This document shows positions 18,638 to 30,765 of a stretch of 51,095 bases of DNA, one piece after another. A program made the translations under genes and the position numbers. Position 1 is the first letter of the stretch. Each line of letters opens with the position of its first letter. Under the pieces are notes generated by a model. That model saw only the letters and a program-made list of their open reading frames with translations. It was not told where the DNA came from and did not search any database. This DNA comes from Vannielia litorea (GTDB taxonomy: Bacteria > Pseudomonadota > Alphaproteobacteria > Rhodobacterales > Rhodobacteraceae): contig NZ_QTNQ01000024.1 of NCBI RefSeq assembly GCF_018424695.1, positions 1 through 51,095 of the forward strand, given 5' to 3'.

Positions 18638-21292
18638 ATGCGCACGCTCAACGACATCCGCACCGCCTTTCTCGACTACTTCGCCCGACAGGGCCACGAG
18701 GTTGTCGACAGTTCCCCGCTGGTGCCCCGCAACGACCCGACCTTGCTCTTTGCCAACTCGGGGATGGTGCAGTTCAAGAACCTGTTCACCGGGGTCGAAC
18801 ACCGCGATTACACCCGTGCTACCACCGCGCAGAAATGCGTGCGCGCGGGAGGCAAGCACAATGATCTCGACAACGTGGGCTATACCGCACGGCACCACAC
18901 CTTCTTTGAAATGATGGGGAACTTCTCCTTCGGCGACTATTTCAAGGAGCAGGCGATTCCCTTTGCCTGGGAGATGGTGACGAAGGAGCTGGGCATTGAC
19001 GCCTCCAAGCTGCTGGTCACGGTTTATCACACCGATGACGAGGCGGCCGACCTGTGGAAGAAGGTCGCCGGGCTGCCGGATGAGCGCATCATCCGCATCG
19101 CCACCAATGACAACTTCTGGCAGATGGGCAACACCGGTCCCTGCGGCCCCTGCACCGAAATCTTCTATGACCATGGCGAGAAGTATTGGGGCGGCCCTCC
19201 GGGAACGCCGGAGGAAGACGGCGACCGCTTTGTGGAAATCTGGAACCTCGTGTTCATGCAATACGAGCAGTTCGAGGACGGCAGCCGGCGGGAGCTGGAG
19301 GCGCAGTCAATCGATACCGGCATGGGCATCGAACGGGTGGCGGCCCTGCTCCAGGGCACCAATGACAACTACGGCACCGACCTGATGCGCGCACTGATCG
19401 AGGCCTCGGCCAACGTCAGCTCCTCCGATCCCGATGGCGACGGCTCGGTGCATCACCGGGTGATAGCCGACCACCTGCGCTCCACCTCCTTCCTCATCGC
19501 CGATGGTGTGATGCCTGCGTCCGACGGGCGCGGTTATGTGCTGCGGCGGATCATGCGCCGCGCGATGCGCCATGCGCATCTCCTGGGTACGAAAGACCCG
19601 ATGATGCATCGGCTGGTGCCCGAGCTGGTCCGCCAGATGGGCGGGGCCTACCCGGAACTGGGCCGCGCCAAGGCGCTCATCGAGGAGACGCTGCTGGCCG
19701 AGGAAACCCGCTTCCGCCAGACGCTCGATCGCGGGTTGAAGCTGCTGGACGACGAGCTGGGTGGGCTGCCCGAGGGCGCCGAGCTGCCCGGTGCGACGGC
19801 CTTCAAGCTCTATGATACCTATGGCTTCCCGCTCGACCTCACGCAGGATGCGCTTCGTGAGAAGGGTCGGGCGGTGGACACCGAGGGCTTCGATACCGCG
19901 ATGGCCGAACAGAAGGCCAAGGCCCGCGCCGCATGGGCCGGCACCGGCGATGCCGCGGATGATGCGCTATGGTATGACATGGCCGAGGAGAGCGGCGCCA
20001 CGGAGTTTCTGGGCTATGACACAGAAGTTGCCGAAGGGCAGATCCTCGCGCTGGTGAAGGCCGGTGAGAAGGCTGACAAGGCGGCGAAAGGCGATGAAAT
20101 TCAGCTGGTTGTCAACCAGACGCCGTTCTACGCAGAAAGTGGCGGCCAAGTCGGGGATACCGGGCTGGTGAAATCCGAGACCGGGCGCGCCGTGGTGACA
20201 GACACGCGCAAGGTGGCGGGCGTGTTCATCCATTTCGCCCGCGTCGAGGAGGGCACGCTCGAGGTTGGGCAGGGCGCGGAGCTTACGGTGGATCACGCCC
20301 GCCGCAGCCTGATCCGCGCCAACCACTCGGCCACACACCTGCTGCACGAGGCCCTGCGCGGCGCGCTTGGCGACCATGTGGCGCAGCGCGGATCGCTGAA
20401 TGCGCCGGATCGGCTGCGCTTTGATTTCTCTCACGGCAAGGCGCTGTCCGCCGAGGAGATCGGTGAGATCGAGCGCGAGGTAAACGCCTTCATCCGGCAG
20501 AATACGCCGGTGGAAACCCGGATCATGACGCCGGACGATGCACGCGCCATCGGGGCGCAGGCGCTCTTTGGCGAGAAGTATGGCGAGGAGGTGCGCGTTG
20601 TCTCCATGGGCCGGGCTGATACCGGCAAGGGCAGCGACGGAAAGACATGGTCGATCGAGCTCTGCGGCGGCACGCATGTGGGCCGCACGGGCGACATTGG
20701 CGCTTTCGCGCTGACTTCCGAGGCCGCGAGCTCTGCCGGTGTGCGCCGGATCGAGGCGCTGACGGGTGAGGCCGCCCTGGCCGAGCTGCGCGGGCGCGAC
20801 GTGGCGCTAAGCGAGATCGAAGGCCTGCTCAAGACGAGCGGTCCGGATGTGATCGCCCGGCTGAAGTCGTTACTCGACGAGCGCAAGAGCCTGACCAACG
20901 AAGTGGCCCAGCTGCGCCAGCAACTGGCGATGTCGGGCGGCGGCGAGGCCAAGGCGGAGGTGAAAGAGATCAACGGCGTGGCCTTCATCGCCCTGGCGCT
21001 CTCGGGCGTGACGGGCAAGGATTTGCCCGGGTTGATCGACGCCCACAAGGAAAAGCTCGGCTCCGGCGCGGTGTTGCTGGTGGCCGATGCGGGCGGCAAG
21101 GCGGCGGTGGCCGCCGGTGTCACGCCCGACCTGACCGACAAGCTCTCGGCGGTGGACCTCGTAAAGGCTGCCGTGGCAGAGCTTGGCGGCAAGGGCGGCG
21201 GTGGCCGGCCCGACATGGCGCAGGGCGGCGGGGCGGACCCGTCGAAGGCGCCCGAGGCCATTGCCGCGGCCGAAGCCATCATCGGAGGATAA
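18638..21292 (+). CDS. alaS: Alanyl-tRNA synthetase
   Basis: Charges tRNA-Ala. The 884-residue protein has the usual length and domain order. The catalytic core (about 1-440) opens [20 protein letters not shown] and includes the class II motif [11 protein letters not shown]. The editing domain has zinc-site motifs HSATHLLH (near residue 565) and [13 protein letters not shown] (near 675), and a C-terminal C-Ala domain follows. ATG 18638 is preferred to the in-frame start 60 bp upstream, which would overlap non-coding DNA just past the recA terminator. recA-alaS adjacency is common in proteobacteria. The next gene follows after 3 bp. Confidence 0.97.
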   Translation: MRTLNDIRTAFLDYFARQGHEVVDSSPLVPRNDPTLLFANSGMVQFKNLFTGVEHRDYTRATTAQKCVRAGGKHNDLDNVGYTARHHTFFEMMGNFSFGDYFKEQAIPFAWEMVTKELGIDASKLLVTVYHTDDEAADLWKKVAGLPDERIIRIATNDNFWQMGNTGPCGPCTEIFYDHGEKYWGGPPGTPEEDGDRFVEIWNLVFMQYEQFEDGSRRELEAQSIDTGMGIERVAALLQGTNDNYGTDLMRALIEASANVSSSDPDGDGSVHHRVIADHLRSTSFLIADGVMPASDGRGYVLRRIMRRAMRHAHLLGTKDPMMHRLVPELVRQMGGAYPELGRAKALIEETLLAEETRFRQTLDRGLKLLDDELGGLPEGAELPGATAFKLYDTYGFPLDLTQDALREKGRAVDTEGFDTAMAEQKAKARAAWAGTGDAADDALWYDMAEESGATEFLGYDTEVAEGQILALVKAGEKADKAAKGDEIQLVVNQTPFYAESGGQVGDTGLVKSETGRAVVTDTRKVAGVFIHFARVEEGTLEVGQGAELTVDHARRSLIRANHSATHLLHEALRGALGDHVAQRGSLNAPDRLRFDFSHGKALSAEEIGEIEREVNAFIRQNTPVETRIMTPDDARAIGAQALFGEKYGEEVRVVSMGRADTGKGSDGKTWSIELCGGTHVGRTGDIGAFALTSEAASSAGVRRIEALTGEAALAELRGRDVALSEIEGLLKTSGPDVIARLKSLLDERKSLTNEVAQLRQQLAMSGGGEAKAEVKEINGVAFIALALSGVTGKDLPGLIDAHKEKLGSGAVLLVADAGGKAAVAAGVTPDLTDKLSAVDLVKAAVAELGGKGGGGRPDMAQGGGADPSKAPEAIAAAEAIIGG

Positions 21293-21295
21293 AAC

Positions 21296-21583
21296 ATGCC
21301 CGCACTCTGGATCGCCCACGTCACCGTGACCGACGCCGAGGCCTACGGCAAATATGCCGAGCTGGCCGGACCGGCCATTGCCAAGCACGGCGGCAGCTTC
21401 ATCGCGCGCGGCGGCAAGTTCGTGCAGCTTGAGGGCAAGGAACGCCCGCGCAACGTAGTGGCAAAGTTCCCCTCGGTCGAAGAGGCCGTGGCCTGCTACA
21501 ACTCGCCCGAGTACCAGGAGGCGCTGAGCCACGCCAAAGGGGCCTCCGAGCGCGAGCTGATGGTGGTGGAAACCTCGGAGTAA
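21296..21583 (+). CDS. DUF1330 family protein
   Basis: A 95-residue soluble protein of the DUF1330 ferredoxin-like (dimeric alpha/beta-barrel) family. Family features include AYGKYAELAGPAIAKHGGSF near residues 16-35, the strand VVAKFPSVEEAVACYNSPEY near 54-73, and a central GGKFVQLEG. Function is unknown for the family. It starts 3 bp after alaS with an AGGAT ribosome-binding site overlapping the alaS end, so it is translated from the alaS message. It converges with the VOC gene, 5 bp apart. Confidence 0.88.
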   Translation: MPALWIAHVTVTDAEAYGKYAELAGPAIAKHGGSFIARGGKFVQLEGKERPRNVVAKFPSVEEAVACYNSPEYQEALSHAKGASERELMVVETSE

Positions 21584-21588
21584 GCCGT

Positions 21589-22173
21589 TCAGGCGTAAGG
21601 GTTCTTCGCGCTCCGGTCCTCCGAGAGCGTGCCCGTGCGGCGCGTGACCAGCGCCTCGATTGCATCGGCAAGGTGCACATCGGCAATCGCCTCGTCCCCC
21701 GCAGCCACCCGGATCTTGTGCGCCTCGGCCAGCACCTCGGCGTGGGTGCAGCCTGCGGGCGGCTCGAACTTGTAGGCGGCCAGCTCGATCAGCAGGCCGA
21801 GCGGATCCTTGAAATAGAGGGAATCCATGAAGCCCCGGTCCTTGGGGCCGGAATGGCCGATGCCGCGCGCTTCCAGCCGGGCCTCGGCCTGGTTCCACGT
21901 GGCCTTGGAGACGATGAAGGCGATGTGATGCACGCAGCCCGGCTCGGTGGGCGTGCGCCGCCGGTCGGCCTTGCGGTTCTCGTTGGTGAAGATGGTAATC
22001 AGCCGCCCGTCACCGGGATCGAAGTAGAGATGGCTTTCCTCGGCGTTGTCGAGGTTGGGCTGCTCGAAGATGAAGGGCATGCCCAGCATGCCCTCCCAGA
22101 AGTCGATGGATGTTTGCCGGTCGGCACCGGTCAGGGTGATGTGATGCACGCCCTGGGATTGGATCTTTTGCAT
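21589..22173 (-). CDS. VOC-superfamily (glyoxalase/dioxygenase-like) protein
   Basis: A 194-residue protein with paired beta-alpha-beta-beta-beta modules. The first starts GVHHITLTGADRQTSIDFWE, with potential metal ligand His10 in the HH pair and LYFDPGDG. The second is CVHHIAFIVSKATWNQAEA and SLYFKDPLGLLIELAAY, with His and Glu in the positions used for metal in ring-cleaving dioxygenases and glyoxalases. The substrate cannot be predicted. About 50 extra C-terminal residues follow the fold. GGGAGG lies 7 bp before the ATG. It sits downstream of typA on the same strand. Confidence 0.8.
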   Translation of the reverse strand: MQKIQSQGVHHITLTGADRQTSIDFWEGMLGMPFIFEQPNLDNAEESHLYFDPGDGRLITIFTNENRKADRRRTPTEPGCVHHIAFIVSKATWNQAEARLEARGIGHSGPKDRGFMDSLYFKDPLGLLIELAAYKFEPPAGCTHAEVLAEAHKIRVAAGDEAIADVHLADAIEALVTRRTGTLSEDRSAKNPYA

Positions 22174-22201
22174 GGGTAGGCCTCCCTTTGCTCCAAACCT
22201 A

Positions 22202-22219
22202 GGGCGGGGGAGGCCGCCC
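22202..22219 (-). terminator. Possible weak terminator between typA and the VOC gene
   Basis: On the minus strand GGGCGG-N6-CCGCCC forms a 6-bp GC stem 3 bp after the typA stop, followed by TAGGTTT. The T-run is poor, so this may only attenuate read-through into the VOC gene. Confidence 0.3.
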
Positions 22220-22221
22220 GG

Positions 22222-24042
22222 CTACCCCTCTGAGCGCGCAGCCCGCTTGCGCTCATGCGGATCAAGGTGGCGTTTGCGCAGACGCACCGCGTTGGGCGTG
22301 ACCTCGACCAGCTCGTCGTCGTTGATGTAGGCAATCGCCTCTTCGAGCGACATTGTGATGGGCGTGGTCAGCCGCACTGCTTCGTCCGAGCCCGAGGCGC
22401 GCACGTTGGTCAGCTTCTTGCCCTTCAGCGGGTTCACCTCGAGGTCGTTCTCGCGGCTGTGTTCGCCGATAATCATGCCCTGATACACCGGCGCCTGCGC
22501 GCCAAGGAACATGCGGCCCCGGTCTTCGAGGTTCCACAGCGCATAGGCCACGGCCTCGCCCGCATCCATCGAGATCAGCACCCCCGCGCGGCGGCCCGGG
22601 ATGGGGCCCTTGTGGGGGGCCCAGCCGTGGAACACGCGGTTGAGCACGCCGGTGCCGCGCGTGTCGGTCAGAAATTCGCCGTGGTAACCGATGAGCCCGC
22701 GCGAGGGCACATGGGCGATGATCCGGGTCTTGCCCGCGCCTGCAGGCTTCATCTCCACGAGGTCGCCCTTGCGCGCGCCGGTGAGCTTTTCGATCACCGC
22801 GCCAGAGTGGTCGTCATCCACGTCGATGGTGACCTCTTCGATCGGCTCCAGCCGTTGACCGTCTTCCTCGCGCATCAGCACCTGCGGGCGCGAGATGGAA
22901 AGCTCGAAGCCCTCGCGGCGCATGTTCTCGATCAGCACGCCCATTTGCAGCTCGCCCCGGCCCGCGACCTCGAAGGCCTCGCCGCCGGGCGTGTCGGTGA
23001 CCTTGATGGCCACGTTCACCTCGGCTTCGCGCATCAGGCGCTCGCGGATGACCCGGCTTTGCACCTTCTTACCGTCGCGCCCCGCAAGGGGGCTGTCGTT
23101 GATGCCGAAGGTTACCGAAATCGTCGGCGGGTCGATGGGTTGGGCATCGAGCGGCTCTTCGACGGCGAGCGCGCAGATGGTGTCGGAGACGGTGGCCTTG
23201 GCCATGCCCGCCAGCGTCACGATATCGCCGGCCACGGCCTCTTCGATCTCTTGAAGGCCAAGCCCGCGGAACGCCTGGATCTTGGAGACGCGGAACTGCT
23301 CGATCTTCTGGCCATTGCGGGTGAGGGCCTGAACGGTTGCACCGGCCTTGATGCGCCCCGATTCCACGCGGCCCGTCAGGGTGCGCCCGATAAAGGCGTC
23401 CGCGCCCAGCGTGGTGGCCAGCATCCGGAAATCCTCATCCGCGTACTTTTGCTGCTTGGGCGCGGGCACGTGGTTGACGATCAGCTTGAACAGCGCGTCC
23501 AGGTCCTTGCGCGGGCCGTCCAGCTCGGGGTCGCACCAGCCGGAGCGGCCCGAGGCGTAAAGGTGCGGGAAGTCGAGCTGGTCTTCATCGGCATCGAGTG
23601 CGGCGAAGAGGTCGAACACCTCGTCAAGTGCGCGGTCGGGCTCGGCATCGGGCTTGTCGACCTTGTTGAGCACCACGATGGGGCGCAGGCCAAGGGCGAG
23701 GGCCTTCGAGGTCACGAACTTGGTTTGCGGCATCGGCCCTTCGGCGGCATCCACCAGCAGCACCACGCCATCGACCATGCTCAGAATACGCTCCACCTCG
23801 CCGCCAAAGTCGGCGTGGCCGGGCGTGTCGACGATGTTGATCCGCGTGCCCTTCCACTCGACCGAGGTGGCTTTGGCGAGGATGGTGATGCCGCGCTCGC
23901 GCTCGAGGTCGTTGCTGTCCATCGCCCGCTCGGCCACCGCCTGGTTTTCGCGGAAGGCGCCGGATTGCTTCAGCAGCTCGTCGACGAGCGTCGTCTTTCC
24001 GTGGTCGACGTGGGCGATGATGGCGATGTTGCGCAGGTCCAT
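22222..24042 (-). CDS. typA: Ribosome-associated GTPase TypA/BipA
   Basis: A 606-residue translational GTPase of the EF-G/LepA group, involved in 50S assembly and stress adaptation in the bacteria where it has been studied. It has the P-loop [10 protein letters not shown] (residues 11-20), switch [16 protein letters not shown] and NKVD. EF-G-like domains follow, and a C-terminal domain carries the TypA signature [13 protein letters not shown] and [18 protein letters not shown]. Length is as expected. The start is well supported by [17 protein letters not shown]. The YitT-like gene lies upstream on the same strand with a 59-bp gap. Confidence 0.97.
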   Translation of the reverse strand: MDLRNIAIIAHVDHGKTTLVDELLKQSGAFRENQAVAERAMDSNDLERERGITILAKATSVEWKGTRINIVDTPGHADFGGEVERILSMVDGVVLLVDAAEGPMPQTKFVTSKALALGLRPIVVLNKVDKPDAEPDRALDEVFDLFAALDADEDQLDFPHLYASGRSGWCDPELDGPRKDLDALFKLIVNHVPAPKQQKYADEDFRMLATTLGADAFIGRTLTGRVESGRIKAGATVQALTRNGQKIEQFRVSKIQAFRGLGLQEIEEAVAGDIVTLAGMAKATVSDTICALAVEEPLDAQPIDPPTISVTFGINDSPLAGRDGKKVQSRVIRERLMREAEVNVAIKVTDTPGGEAFEVAGRGELQMGVLIENMRREGFELSISRPQVLMREEDGQRLEPIEEVTIDVDDDHSGAVIEKLTGARKGDLVEMKPAGAGKTRIIAHVPSRGLIGYHGEFLTDTRGTGVLNRVFHGWAPHKGPIPGRRAGVLISMDAGEAVAYALWNLEDRGRMFLGAQAPVYQGMIIGEHSRENDLEVNPLKGKKLTNVRASGSDEAVRLTTPITMSLEEAIAYINDDELVEVTPNAVRLRKRHLDPHERKRAARSEG

Positions 24043-24101
24043 GGGGCTCTCTTTGACTGTTCGCGCCGCGCATATCCTGCGCTGCGGCGAAAGGCTAGGG
24101 G

Positions 24102-24713
24102 CTATGTGACAACATACCAGTCGCGCCGGTGGTTGAAGGCCACCACGAGGTTGAGGATGACCGCGCCGAGGAGCGACCAGCCCACGGCGGAGAGCGGCAG
24201 TACGAAGGCGGCGACGGTGAAGAGCACTGCGTCATGGATCAGTTGCGTCCAACCCGCGCGGAAGCCGTATCTGTCTTGCAGGATGAGGGCGATGATCGAA
24301 ACTCCGCCGAGCGAGGCCGTGTGGCGGAAGAGGCCGAGCAGCCCCACACCCGCCGCCACCCCGAAGAGCACGGCAGAGGCGGCGGGGTGGATATGCTCGA
24401 TCAGCAGGAGCGGGTCCAGCGCCGCTGTCATCAGAGACATCAGCGTGACGGTGGCCAGAGACTTCAGGCAGAAGGCGGGGCCGCGCGCGGCCCATGCGAA
24501 GGCGTAGAAGGGGATGTTGATGGTGAAGAACACCAGCGCGAAGGACCAGCCCGAGAGGTAGGCGATGATCAGCGCGGTGCCCGCCGTGCCAGAAGAGATG
24601 AGGCCCGCCGCGCGCAGCAGGTGCACGCCGAGGGCGGCCTGCGCCGAGGCGATCAGGAGGCCTTGGGCATCTTCGAGGAGGGTGTAATGCGGTTTTTCGT
24701 CAGCAAGCGCCAT
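24102..24713 (-). CDS. YitT-family integral membrane protein
   Basis: A 203-residue protein with five or six predicted transmembrane helices, including segments at about residues 20-35, 45-72, 80-100, 112-130 and 160-190. Glycine-rich motifs [20 protein letters not shown] and [14 protein letters not shown] resemble the YitT/DUF161 membrane family. Transport is a reasonable guess but no substrate is known. The ATG lies at 24711-24713. It is upstream of typA on the same strand, 90 bp from the SMR gene. Confidence 0.75.
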   Translation of the reverse strand: MALADEKPHYTLLEDAQGLLIASAQAALGVHLLRAAGLISSGTAGTALIIAYLSGWSFALVFFTINIPFYAFAWAARGPAFCLKSLATVTLMSLMTAALDPLLLIEHIHPAASAVLFGVAAGVGLLGLFRHTASLGGVSIIALILQDRYGFRAGWTQLIHDAVLFTVAAFVLPLSAVGWSLLGAVILNLVVAFNHRRDWYVVT

Positions 24714-24803
24714 GAGCCTGCTGTGGCGCAGGGGGAGGGTGGCGTCAAACCCGCGCGAAAGGCTGCGGGTGTGACGTGGCGTCCGTTGCCCGATGGGCGG
24801 GCC

Positions 24804-25139
24804 TCAGTGGCCAGTGGTTGCCGAGAAAAGATGCAGCACGAGGACGCCGGAGAGGATCAAGCCGAGGCCGAGCACGGCGGGCAGATCGAGCCGCTGGTTG
24901 TAAAGCAGGAAGCCCATGAGCGCGATCAGAACGATGCCGAGGCCCGACCAGATGGCATAGACCACACCCACCGGCATCACCCTTACCGTCAGGGACAGAA
25001 AGTAGAACGACACCGCATAGGCGACGACCACGACGGCGGCGGGCGCCAGCCGAGTGAAGCCCTTGGTCGCCGGCAGGGCCACCGTGCCGATGGTTTCCGC
25101 CACGATGGCGAGCACGAGGAAGAGATAGGTCTTGGGCAT
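24804..25139 (-). CDS. Small multidrug resistance (SMR) family transporter, EmrE-like
   Basis: A 111-residue protein with four transmembrane helices, the full size of an SMR protomer, which works as an antiparallel dimer. It keeps the essential membrane glutamate in LAIVAETIGTVALPATKGFT (Glu15), the substrate-gate region VVYAIWSGLGIVLIAL, and the C-terminal helix QRLDLPAVLGLGLILSGV. These features match the EmrE/Qac subtype more than the guanidinium (Gdx/SugE) subtype. It probably exchanges cationic toxicants for protons at the inner membrane. I saw no guanidine riboswitch in its leader. Confidence 0.9.
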   Translation of the reverse strand: MPKTYLFLVLAIVAETIGTVALPATKGFTRLAPAAVVVVAYAVSFYFLSLTVRVMPVGVVYAIWSGLGIVLIALMGFLLYNQRLDLPAVLGLGLILSGVLVLHLFSATTGH

Positions 25140-25445
25140 GATGGCACCGAAAGCAAGGAGGAGGGATCACGGCGCGCCGTTCTGTCCGCTGTAGCTCATG
25201 GCGGCGGGCGTGGCGAGTCATCGCTGTGTGGATGTTCACACAGAGCCGCGATTGAGTGTGTGGGTTTTCGCACGTCGAGAGCGCGGCGTTGGTTCAGGTT
25301 CGCCATGTAAACCATTGATAATGTTTCGGTTGGATAGGTTGTCTGCTGTGAGCATATTTTTGCGTTGTCAGCTCTCCGGTAGCCCCCGACAGTGCTGGCA
25401 CATCTTCTGCGAAACGCGCAGACACATCCAATGGGAGGAAACAAG
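25140..25445. other. Intergenic region between divergent SMR and SGNH genes
   Basis: This 306-bp gap is visibly less GC-rich than its surroundings and should carry two divergent promoters. A small inverted repeat TGTGTG-N6-CACACA (25225-25242) is present. TTCAGG-N17-TGATAA around 25297-25325 could be a weak plus-strand promoter. No tRNA, riboswitch or further coding frame with a ribosome-binding site was seen. Confidence 0.4.
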
Positions 25446-26243
25446 ATGATCCGCCGGACAGTGCTCCGCGCGGCCATGATGGCCGCATGCCTTACACCGC
25501 TCACACTCCAGCCGCTCGCGGCGCAGGAGGCCTCGCCCTCCGTGACCCAGCCGCAGGCCGAAAGCCCGGCCCGCGTGCTGCTCGTGGGCAACAGCTACCT
25601 GTATTACAACGACAGCCTGCACAATCACCTGCGCCGCATGGTCATGGCGGGCACCGATGTCGAGCCGCAGTACAAATCGGCCACCATCGGTGGTGCGCGG
25701 CTGGACCATCATAACATCGATTGGCTCACCCAGCCCGGCGCGATCGGGGTGGAAGAGCCTTTCGAACTGGTGATCCTTCAGGGCCACTCCAACGCCGCGC
25801 TCTCGGAGAAGAACCAGACGCGCTACATGGAGGCTGCGAAGGCCGCCGCGGCGCTGATTTCCGAGCGCGGCGGCAAGGTCGCGCTCTACATGCCGCATGC
25901 CTATGTGGACCCGCACAAGAGCGCCGACCCCGAGAATATCCGCGCAAACGAGCGGTTCTATACCGAGGCGGGAAATGAGCTCGACGCCATCGTCATACCC
26001 GTCGCGCTGGCCTTCGAGGAGGCCTACAAGCGCCGCCCGGAGATGGCTCTGCACAAGGATTATGACGGGTCGCACCCCAGCCTGCTCGGCAGCTTCCTCG
26101 CGGCCGCCACAGCCTATGCGACGCTTTATGGCGCCGATCCTGTGGGCAATGAATACGACTACTTCGGCAAGGTCGGCGCGGAGGATGCCGCCTTCCTTCA
26201 GGAGGTCGCGCGCGACACCGTGAACGCTTACTTCGGGCGTTGA
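25446..26243 (+). CDS. Exported SGNH/GDSL-like hydrolase
   Basis: A 265-residue protein with a signal peptide (RRTVLRAAMMAACLTPLTLQ followed by PLAAQ). An SGNH-type fold follows: block I is LLVGNSYLYYNDSLHNHL (candidate nucleophile Ser near residue 47) and block V is DYDGSHPSLLGSFLAA with the Asp-x-x-His pair. It is probably a periplasmic esterase or acyl-hydrolase; the substrate is unknown. Block I reads GNS rather than GDS, which is common in this subgroup. GGGAGG lies upstream of ATG 25446, which is preferred to the in-frame ATG at 25392. It is ended by the 26253 terminator. Confidence 0.8.
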   Translation: MIRRTVLRAAMMAACLTPLTLQPLAAQEASPSVTQPQAESPARVLLVGNSYLYYNDSLHNHLRRMVMAGTDVEPQYKSATIGGARLDHHNIDWLTQPGAIGVEEPFELVILQGHSNAALSEKNQTRYMEAAKAAAALISERGGKVALYMPHAYVDPHKSADPENIRANERFYTEAGNELDAIVIPVALAFEEAYKRRPEMALHKDYDGSHPSLLGSFLAAATAYATLYGADPVGNEYDYFGKVGAEDAAFLQEVARDTVNAYFGR

Positions 26244-26252
26244 AACGAGGAA

Positions 26253-26277
26253 GGGCCCGCGCCGAGCGGGCCCTTTT
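26253..26277 (+). terminator. Rho-independent terminator after the SGNH hydrolase gene
   Basis: GGGCCCGC (26253-26260) and GCGGGCCC (26266-26273) form a perfect 8-bp stem around GCCGA, followed by TTTT. It lies between convergent genes, 10 bp after one stop and just before the stop of icd. Read from the other strand the T-run is weaker. Confidence 0.85.
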
Positions 26278-26280
26278 GAC

Positions 26281-27495
26281 TCAGCCGGTCAGCGCCTTGT
26301 TCAGGTTCTCGTCGATCTTCTCGAGGAAGCCGATGGTGGTGAGCCAGCCCTGATCGGGGCCGACGAGCAGGGCGAGATCCTTGGTCATGTGGCCCGCCTC
26401 AACGGTGTCGATGATGACGTGTTCCAGCGTTTCGGCGAAGGCGCGCAGGGCGACGTTGCCATCGAGCTTGGCGCGGTGCTTGAGGCCCCCGGTCCAGGCG
26501 TAGATCGAGGCGATGGAGTTAGTGGAGGTGCTCTTGCCCTCCTGGTGCTGGCGGTAATGCCGCGTCACCGTGCCGTGGGCCGCCTCGGCCTCCACGATCT
26601 GGCCATCCGGGGTCATCAGCTGCGAGGCCATCATGCCCAAGCTACCGAAGCCCTGCGCCACGGTGTCGGACTGCACGTCACCGTCGTAGTTCTTGCAGGC
26701 CCAGACGAACTTGCCGTTCCACTTGAGCGCGCAGGCCACCATGTCGTCGATCAACCGGTGCTCATACCAGATGTTCGCGGCCTTGAACTTCTCTTCGAAT
26801 TCAGCTTCGTAGATCTCCTGAAACAGGTCCTTGAAGCGTCCGTCATAGGCCTTGAGGATGGTGTTCTTGGTGCTCAGATACACCGGCCAGCCCACGTTGA
26901 GCCCGTAGTTGAAACTGGCGCGGGCGAAGTCGCGGATGCTTTCATCCTGGTTGTACATGCCCATGTAGACGCCCGCATCGGGCGCATCATAGACCTCGCG
27001 CTCGATCACCTCGCCATTGGCGCCTTCCCACTTCATCGTCAGCTTGCCGGCGGAGGGAAAGTGGAAGTCGGTCGCCTTGTACTGGTCGCCAAAGGCGTGG
27101 CGACCGACGACGATGGGCGAGGTCCAGCCGGGCACAAGGCGCGGCACGTTCTTGCAGATGATCGGCTGGCGAAAGACCACGCCGCCCAGGATGTTGCGGA
27201 TGGTGCCGTTGGGCGAGCGCCACATCTTCTTGAGGCCGAATTCCTCCACCCGCGCTTCGTCGGGCGTGATGGTGGCGCATTTCACGCCCACGCCCACTTC
27301 CTTGATCTTCTCGGCGGCGTCGATGGTGATCTGGTCGTCGGTCTCGTCACGCACCTGAATCGAGAGATCATAATAGAGCAGGTCGATGTCGAGGTAGGGT
27401 TCGATCAGCTTCTTCTTGATGAAGTCCCAGATGATCCGGGTCATCTCGTCGCCGTCGATCTCGACCATCGGGTTCTCGACTTTGATCTTCGACAT
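26281..27495 (-). CDS. icd: NADP-dependent isocitrate dehydrogenase, homodimeric (eukaryote-like) type
   Basis: TCA-cycle enzyme converting isocitrate to 2-oxoglutarate and CO2 with NADP. The 404-residue product starts [20 protein letters not shown]. It has the substrate-binding segment [19 protein letters not shown] near residues 95-113, the metal-binding NYDGDVQSD near 272, and the cofactor motif [20 protein letters not shown] near 303. This is the subfamily shared with mitochondrial IDH2. The ATG at 27495 was chosen because the family starts at MSKIKV; an in-frame start lies 39 bp upstream. It follows the monomeric enzyme on the same strand by 92 bp. Confidence 0.96.
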   Translation of the reverse strand: MSKIKVENPMVEIDGDEMTRIIWDFIKKKLIEPYLDIDLLYYDLSIQVRDETDDQITIDAAEKIKEVGVGVKCATITPDEARVEEFGLKKMWRSPNGTIRNILGGVVFRQPIICKNVPRLVPGWTSPIVVGRHAFGDQYKATDFHFPSAGKLTMKWEGANGEVIEREVYDAPDAGVYMGMYNQDESIRDFARASFNYGLNVGWPVYLSTKNTILKAYDGRFKDLFQEIYEAEFEEKFKAANIWYEHRLIDDMVACALKWNGKFVWACKNYDGDVQSDTVAQGFGSLGMMASQLMTPDGQIVEAEAAHGTVTRHYRQHQEGKSTSTNSIASIYAWTGGLKHRAKLDGNVALRAFAETLEHVIIDTVEAGHMTKDLALLVGPDQGWLTTIGFLEKIDENLNKALTG

Positions 27496-27587
27496 TCGCG
27501 CGTCTCCTTGAGGCCTTCGGCATCCTTGGCGCAACCTGGTTAAGCGCCGGCAAAACTGCGGCGGCCACTTGGGCCGCCGCGTGTGAT

Positions 27588-29792
<2,205 letters not shown>

Positions 29793-29928
29793 GTTGGAGC
29801 CCCCTCGCTAGCTGTTGTTAAGGCCCGCCGCGCACCTGCTGCGGCGCGGAATCGGGATGTTGCGGCTGTCCTATCCCATATCCTTGGCGCATGGAAGGTA
29901 TGCCGTTGTATACCGATTGTCGCAGGCC

Positions 29929-30618
29929 TCAGCTTTCCGAGGCGCGCAGGGCTGCCGCAAGGGTCTGCCCAAGCTCCACAACCGCGTCGATCTGTTCGGG
30001 GCGCTTCAGGGCGCCGTGCAGGCGGATTGACAGGCCGTCACGGCCCCGGATGATCGCCGGGCGCGCGCTGCGGGGCAGGGGGCTGGCCGGGATGGCGGGG
30101 TGCAACGCTATGGGGCGCAGCGCATCCTCTGCGCCGGGTGTCGCCATCAGCAGTGCCGGACTGCCCTCCAGCGGCACCGGCTTCAGGTCGGGCACCTCCT
30201 CGGCCATGCTGCCCAGGAGCTTGCCCAGCATGGCCTGCGCCAGCCCGCCGCCCAGCATGCCGGAAAACCGCTCCACATCGGCGGCGCGGCTCGCCGGGAT
30301 GTCGTGCGTCAGGATCGAAAGGCCGTGGGGCAACGCAAGCGACCGGTCGCGCCACTCGGTATGGCGGGTCGAGGTGCTGGAGCTCGAACTGCCCGAACGC
30401 TGCACCACGATCCGCAGCTCCCAGCCCTCGCGTGGGCTGCCGATGCGCGTGACCGTCCTGCGGCCCTCCCGCCCGGTGGCAAAGCTCCACCCCGCCGCCG
30501 CACAATGGGCGCGCAGCAGAGCCTCGCGCTTCTTTGCCCACCACAGCAGCGCCCCGACCAGCGCGATCTGGCCGAGGAAGACCACCGAAACAAGGATGAT
30601 GATGGCGGTGTTCGACAC
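29929..30618 (-). CDS. Uncharacterised single-pass membrane protein
   Basis: A 229-residue product with one N-terminal transmembrane helix (IIILVSVVFLGQIALVGALLWW, in two overlapping stretches) and a soluble domain of about 190 residues. A basic juxtamembrane region and a serine-rich run (SGSSSSSTSTR near residue 75) are visible. I cannot assign a family. GTG 30618 (MSNTAII...) has GGAGGG a suitable 7-9 bp upstream and is preferred to TTG 30636. It lies upstream of the monomeric isocitrate dehydrogenase on the same strand, with a 136-bp gap. Confidence 0.65.
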   Translation of the reverse strand: MSNTAIIILVSVVFLGQIALVGALLWWAKKREALLRAHCAAAGWSFATGREGRRTVTRIGSPREGWELRIVVQRSGSSSSSTSTRHTEWRDRSLALPHGLSILTHDIPASRAADVERFSGMLGGGLAQAMLGKLLGSMAEEVPDLKPVPLEGSPALLMATPGAEDALRPIALHPAIPASPLPRSARPAIIRGRDGLSIRLHGALKRPEQIDAVVELGQTLAAALRASES

Positions 30619-30765
30619 GCGCGCGCCCTCCGGCAAGTTGCGCCGCCACCCTAGCCACGCCCCGCCGCCCTGTCACCCGACCCGCGACAGCGCGCACATC
30701 TCATGGTAGAATGCCACCATTTCCTGCCGGGTCTGCCCGGAGCATTTGACACTGGAGCATTACCC

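Noticed and set aside
22255..24507. A 750-codon plus-strand frame opposite typA
   Set aside because: Antisense shadow: low-complexity His/Arg/Asp-rich translation and no ribosome-binding site, while typA motifs are unmistakable on the other strand.
25140..25260. Possible guanidine (ykkC or mini-ykkC) riboswitch before the SMR gene
   Set aside because: The leader shows no paired ACGR-loop hairpins or ykkC core, and the SMR protein is of the EmrE/Qac type rather than the guanidinium exporter type.
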